Shown here piece after piece: positions 6,927 to 8,513 of a DNA stretch of 8,513 bases. Every line of letters starts with the position of its first letter. Position 1 is the first letter of the stretch. Below the pieces are notes generated by a model. The model did no database searches and was not told the DNA's origin. It worked only from the letters and a program-made list of their open reading frames with translations. Origin of the DNA: Candidatus Kaiserbacteria bacterium (GTDB lineage Bacteria > Patescibacteriota > Minisyncoccia > Phycocordibacterales > Phycocordibacteraceae); contig QIHV01000063.1 of the NCBI GenBank assembly GCA_003229135.1, positions 1-8,513 on the forward strand, read 5' to 3'. The position numbers were made by a program, and so were the translations under genes.

Positions 6927-6955
6927 GTTATACACAATAATTGTATTTTAGTCAA
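6927..6955 (-). promoter_or_regulatory. Near-consensus sigma-70 promoter of the sigma4/HARE-HTH gene
   Basis: On the minus strand TTGACT (6950-6955) is followed by exactly 17 nt and TATAAC (6927-6932). This matches 5 of 6 consensus bases at each hexamer. Transcription should start around 6919-6921, leaving about 39 nt of leader to ATG 6880, or only about 6 nt if ATG 6913 is used. No Shine-Dalgarno is present in the A-rich leader. Confidence 0.75.
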
Positions 6956-6979
6956 AGGTGGTTATAACTATGTTTTACC

Positions 6980-7008
6980 TTGAGACTCTGAAGCGCTCAC
7001 GGTAAGAT
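6980..7008 (+). promoter_or_regulatory. Possible promoter of tRNA-Ala
   Basis: TTGAGA (6980-6985), a 17-nt spacer and TAAGAT (7003-7008) give 5/6 and 4/6 matches to the sigma-70 consensus and would start transcription about 35 nt before the tRNA. An alternative -10, TATAAA at 7027-7032, lacks a good -35. The site is divergent from the minus-strand promoter at 6927-6955. Confidence 0.35.
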
Positions 7009-7049
7009 AGATAACTGTGCTGTCATTATAAAAATGGTTTACATGTCGA

Positions 7050-7125
7050 GGGCCCTTAGCTCATCTGGTAGAGCGCATCCATGGCATGGATGAGGCAAGC
7101 GGTTCGAGTCCGCTAGGGTCCACCA
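7050..7125 (+). tRNA. tRNA-Ala, anticodon GGC, CCA encoded
   Basis: A complete 76-nt cloverleaf. The acceptor GGGCCCT (7050-7056) pairs with AGGGTCC (7115-7121) and includes the G3:U70 wobble, the key identity element for alanyl-tRNA synthetase. The D-stem GCTC pairs with GAGC (7059-7062 with 7071-7074). The anticodon stem CATCC/GGATG (7076-7080 with 7088-7092) encloses loop ATGGCAT with anticodon GGC at 7083-7085, reading GCC and GCU. The variable loop is AGGCA. The T-arm AGCGG/CCGCT encloses TTCGAGT. Discriminator A is at 7122 and CCA at 7123-7125. There is no intron. Confidence 0.97.
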
Positions 7126-7213
7126 CAGACATATAAAAATATACGAGCAAAATGTGAAAGTTAATTCTTCACTGCTTTATTGAAAAACTTGCTGTTGTGT
7201 GCAAGACTTCCTA

Positions 7214-7246
7214 TGTGCGCAGTTGGCGCATGAGATTTGTTTTTTA
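7214..7246 (+). terminator. Weak hairpin plus T-run between tRNA-Ala and the zinc-ribbon gene
   Basis: TGCGC (7216-7220) pairs with GCGCA (7226-7230) around loop AGTTG, extendable by two G-U-type pairs, and is followed some bases later by a TTTGTTTTTT run. It could end the tRNA transcript or act in the leader of the downstream small gene. The stem is short and the T-run is offset by about 8 nt, so this is tentative. Confidence 0.3.
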
Positions 7247-7259
7247 AACCTACCAGTAA

Positions 7260-7266
7260 AAGGAGG
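7260..7266 (+). promoter_or_regulatory. Strong Shine-Dalgarno AAGGAGG of the zinc-ribbon gene
   Basis: AAGGAGG is a full anti-Shine-Dalgarno complement placed 7 nt before ATG 7274. It fixes the start and contrasts with the absence of such motifs before the larger genes in this window. Confidence 0.85.
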
Positions 7267-7273
7267 ATACGAT

Positions 7274-7453
7274 ATGTTTCCACCGGCAAATTATCGATGG
7301 ACGTGCGAGGCATGTGGCGAAGAGATAGTAGGTCATCAGGACGATGTCCTACATCCCGAGCACGATATGAAGTGTTCCAAATGTGGTGGTGAAATGATCA
7401 TGAGCCCAGTGTTGCATTCGCAACCCTATAATCATCCAAACAAAAAGTACTAA
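7274..7453 (+). CDS. Small zinc-ribbon protein (two CxxC knuckles)
   Basis: 59 aa. The start ATG 7274 is chosen because AAGGAGG (7260-7266) lies 7 nt before it. An in-frame GTG at 7199 has no ribosome-binding site and would add an unconvincing N-terminus. Two knuckles, CEAC (C11, C14) and CSKC followed by GGE (C34, C37), are 19 residues apart and should bind one zinc ion, as in rubredoxin-like or FmdB-like zinc ribbons. The linker GEEIVGHQDDVLHPEHDM is acidic and His-rich. The C-terminal tail carries MSPVLHSQPYNHPNKKY. No enzyme motif is visible; a nucleic-acid- or protein-binding role is typical for such ribbons but unproven. A terminator follows 25 nt after the stop. It stands alone on the plus strand behind tRNA-Ala, with its own strong ribosome-binding site, unlike the large genes to its left. 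Confidence 0.8.
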   Translation: MFPPANYRWTCEACGEEIVGHQDDVLHPEHDMKCSKCGGEMIMSPVLHSQPYNHPNKKY

Positions 7454-7477
7454 ATCCCCACACACACAAAATCATCT

Positions 7478-7511
7478 GAGAGGAATGCTAAAACCGTTCC
7501 TCTTTTCTTTT
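7478..7511 (+). terminator. Intrinsic terminator after the zinc-ribbon gene
   Basis: AGAGGAA (7479-7485) pairs with TTCCTCT (7497-7503) around an 11-nt loop, extendable by one G-U pair, and is followed by TTTCTTTT (7504-7511). It lies 25 nt downstream of the TAA stop, so the small gene ends its transcript here. Confidence 0.75.
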
Positions 7512-7757
7512 GATGGATAAGTTCCATTACATGTTTATATATTGATAAGAGAGGAATAGTATAATTTACTTGTCATGGAAGAGACATTTTCGGAATCATA
7601 AAGCGTATAAAACAATGCGCAACGCTTCCGTACCAAAACCTACTACAAATGAATAACAACATGAGCAAAAATAGAACCGCCACATAGTATTCTGTAAACG
7701 CTCGCGCTTTGTATTTCAAGATATTAAAAAACAGATAAATATTTCTGTATTTCAATA
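7512..7757. other. Intergenic stretch without a supported gene
   Basis: With the flanking terminators, 7454-7819 holds no convincing gene. A perfect TATAAT at 7560-7565 (plus strand) has no acceptable -35 at 16-18 nt. Downstream are only very short open frames of 8-13 codons starting at 7574, 7615 and 7661 without ribosome-binding sites. A segment with AAGCGT and ACGCTT half-sites (about 7601-7627) could form a weak hairpin. GAGAGGAA at 7549-7556 repeats the left arm of the terminator at 7478. A small RNA ending at the hairpin at 7763 is conceivable but unproven. Confidence 0.4.
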
Positions 7758-7800
7758 AAGAAGCCCGCTCAAATCATCTTTGGCGGGCCTCACTATTTTT
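7758..7800. terminator. GC-rich terminator of the 72-aa protein gene, usable on both strands
   Basis: GCCCGC (7763-7768) pairs with GCGGGC (7783-7788) around a 14-nt loop. On the minus strand it is followed by TTCTTTATT and lies 32 nt after the stop of the gene at 7820-8038, fitting an intrinsic terminator. On the plus strand it is followed by CTCACTATTTTT, so it could also stop rightward transcription. Confidence 0.75.
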
Positions 7801-7819
7801 CGGGATGTACTTCACAGGT

Positions 7820-8038
7820 CTAGTATGATCCAGCCTGGTAACGATGACGACCAACATCATCATAAACGTGCATTATCAGCATTTCCTCTCCCTCTGTTTC
7901 CTTATCTACATATTCCTTTGCCTCTTTGAGGGTGTCGAGATCCTTCTCGACCCAATGTGAATTATCGAACGTGCCCACGCCGATTACCCGATATTTTTCT
8001 TGTGGAGCGGTATGAGGAGAAATTTTCTCATTTGACAT
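7820..8038 (-). CDS. Small acidic conserved-type protein of 72 aa, unknown function
   Basis: 72 aa from ATG 8036-8038, chosen because AAGGAG (8046-8051) lies 7 nt upstream; an upstream in-frame start at 8107 would place the promoter and ribosome-binding site inside the gene. The protein has no membrane segment or signal and no cysteine. It contains KYRVIGVGTFDNSHWVEKD, then an acidic helix DLDTLKEAKEYVDKETEGEE, then a strand MLIMHVYDDVGRHRYQAGSY. The order strand, EA-containing helix, then a VYDDxGxxxYxAG strand looks like a compact alpha/beta fold; I recall similar short proteins in Patescibacteria but know no function. It stops with TAG. It is a self-contained unit with near-consensus promoter, strong ribosome-binding site and terminator, so probably well expressed. 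Confidence 0.82.
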   Translation of the reverse strand: MSNEKISPHTAPQEKYRVIGVGTFDNSHWVEKDLDTLKEAKEYVDKETEGEEMLIMHVYDDVGRHRYQAGSY

Positions 8039-8045
8039 AATCAAA

Positions 8046-8051
8046 CTCCTT
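8046..8051 (-). promoter_or_regulatory. Strong Shine-Dalgarno AAGGAG of the 72-aa protein gene
   Basis: On the minus strand AGAAGGAG ends 7 nt before ATG 8038, an optimal spacing, and decides the start. Confidence 0.85.
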
Positions 8052-8094
8052 CTGAAGAGAAAGTCGTGATACCAGTACGATACCTCTAATAAGA

Positions 8095-8123
8095 AGTATA
8101 CAGTCAATAACTCTCTTCGTCAA
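8095..8123 (-). promoter_or_regulatory. Near-consensus promoter of the 72-aa protein gene
   Basis: On the minus strand TTGACG (8118-8123), exactly 17 nt, then TATACT (8095-8100): 5/6 matches at each hexamer. A second TTGACT lies inside the spacer (8101-8106) but has no good -10 at 17 nt. The start should be near 8088, giving a leader of about 50 nt. A TCTCGAGA palindrome lies just upstream at 8131-8138. Confidence 0.75.
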
Positions 8124-8181
8124 TCCCTCATCTCGAGAGAATCATACAAAAGTAGCTCACAAGATACGCAACTTATATTAA

Positions 8182-8210
8182 AATAGAGATTGTAGAAAAT
8201 ATTCTCTATT
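8182..8210 (-). terminator. AT-rich stem-loop after the right-edge gene, possible terminator
   Basis: AATAGAGA (8182-8189) and TCTCTATT (8203-8210) form an 8-bp stem with a 13-nt loop, about 50 nt downstream of the stop of the gene ending at 8258 on the minus strand. It is followed there by TTAATATAA. The stem has few G-C pairs and no clean T-run, so its strength is doubtful. Confidence 0.4.
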
Positions 8211-8257
8211 CTAACAGGCACTACGTTCTCATAGTTATCTAAATTAGTGGCAGATTA

Positions 8258-8513
8258 CTAAGAGCGAATTACCAACCGATGCCCACATGCTATCCAGTAT
8301 TTGTAATCATCAAATACATCAAATGGCTGATTGCAGTTGGGTGTCTCAGACACATAATGATGCCGACATATGGCGGCAATAAATACCCTTTCCTTATCTT
8401 CAAATAGAAAGAGTGTGTCGTGATCATCATGACGAAGTTTATCAGGATGATCACGACAAAACTTAACGACTTGCGATTGCGAGAGCTTAGGTGTGTTTAG
8501 AGAACCAATAGAA
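8258..8513 (-). CDS. C-terminal part of a hypothetical protein (runs off right edge)
   Basis: An 84-codon open frame enters at the right edge and ends at TAG 8258-8260. It has no ATG inside the window, so the start lies beyond base 8513. The translation contains TPKLSQSQVVKFCRDHPDKL, then RHDDHDTLFLFEDKERVFIA, AICRHHYVSETPNCNQPFDV and ends FDDYKYWIACGHRLVIRS. It is rich in His, Asp and Cys (cysteines at positions 19, 49, 60 and 76 of the visible part). CRHH, C-x10-C and CGH could suggest metal binding, but no known zinc-finger spacing is matched. Continuous frame, sensible amino-acid composition and same orientation as the following small gene support it as coding. I do not recognise the family. 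The next gene downstream has its own promoter. Confidence 0.68.
   Translation of the reverse strand, partial: SIGSLNTPKLSQSQVVKFCRDHPDKLRHDDHDTLFLFEDKERVFIAAICRHHYVSETPNCNQPFDVFDDYKYWIACGHRLVIRS
8416..8458. repeat. 13-bp perfect inverted repeat inside the right-edge coding sequence
   Basis: TGTCGTGATCATC (8416-8428) is the exact reverse complement of GATGATCACGACA (8446-8458), with a 17-nt loop. It lies within the partial gene at 8258-8513 and encodes the CRDHPDKLRHDDHD segment, so the protein repeat of Asp and His codons is mirrored in a potential mRNA hairpin. Confidence 0.8.

Noticed and set aside
6881..6955. N-terminal extension of the sigma4/HARE-HTH protein from TTG 6955
   Set aside because: The TTG is the -35 box and the extension runs through the -10; the transcript should start downstream of it.
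7573..7755. 60-aa hydrophobic open frame on the minus strand (FTEYYVAVLFLLMLLFICSRF)
   Set aside because: It starts at TTG without a ribosome-binding site, lies directly behind the terminator at 7763-7788, and the hydrophobic look comes from AT-rich DNA.
7560..7800. Possible small RNA from TATAAT 7560 to the hairpin at 7763-7788
   Set aside because: No acceptable -35 at 16-18 nt before the TATAAT and no conserved structure that I can recognise; kept only as a note in the intergenic entry.
7934..7951. GTCGAG/CTCGAC hairpin inside the 72-aa gene
   Set aside because: Only 6 bp within coding DNA, with no neighbouring signal; not distinguishable from chance.
8131..8138. TCTCGAGA palindrome upstream of the -35 of the 72-aa gene as an operator
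   Set aside because: An 8-nt palindrome occurs by chance often enough; no second copy or regulator is visible.
1..8513. CRISPR array, insertion sequence or prophage
   Set aside because: No regularly spaced repeats, transposase, terminal inverted repeats or phage structural genes are visible.

Overview
The window looks like a chromosomal segment of a Patescibacteria (CPR) genome, most likely a parcubacterial lineage. This rests on protein resemblance recalled from that group, since no database could be searched: a short MnmA with an MPCTWATERRDA stretch, a sigma-region-4/HARE-HTH protein, a DUF7282-type anchored protein, a DUF8128-like membrane protein, and a small nuclease-like protein with an SRSKIDLFSECQRC motif. 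The DNA is moderately AT-rich. All visible stop codons are TAA (8) or TAG (2).

Left and central part (1-5698, minus strand): a compact array reads leftward in the order membrane protein with T4SS/HerA-type features (4358-5698), MltG-like lytic transglycosylase (3343-4356), tRNA 2-thiouridylase mnmA (2254-3294), small anchored two-cysteine protein (1830-2246), ATP-cone/restriction-endonuclease fusion (962-1822), membrane-anchored DUF7282-like protein (349-984), and the first 116 codons of a RecB/Cas4-like PD-(D/E)XK protein (1-349). Spacings are 1, 48, 7 and 7 nt, followed by overlaps of 23 nt and 1 nt, so much of this is probably one operon. None of these genes has a clear Shine-Dalgarno sequence.

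Middle (5699-7050): a monocistronic-looking gene for a sigma-region-4 plus HARE-HTH regulator (5843-6880). It has a near-consensus promoter (TTGACT, 17 nt, TATAAC) upstream. Downstream is a 27-bp perfect inverted repeat with a 4-nt loop that probably terminates it and separates it from the operon.

Right part (7050-8513): tRNA-Ala(GGC) with encoded CCA and the G3:U70 identity pair, then a 59-aa zinc-ribbon protein with a strong ribosome-binding site and a terminator, both on the plus strand. A 72-aa protein on the minus strand forms a textbook small transcription unit (promoter, strong ribosome-binding site, hairpin terminator). At the right edge is the C-terminal 84 codons of another minus-strand gene (8258 to beyond 8513), which has no start inside the window and contains a 13-bp perfect inverted repeat within the coding sequence.

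Functionally the window mixes housekeeping (tRNA-Ala, MnmA, MltG), transcription control and a cell-envelope/DNA-processing set. The least explained part is the chain of two PD-(D/E)XK-like nucleases around an anchored surface domain, downstream of a possible T4SS-type membrane protein and a peptidoglycan-cutting enzyme.
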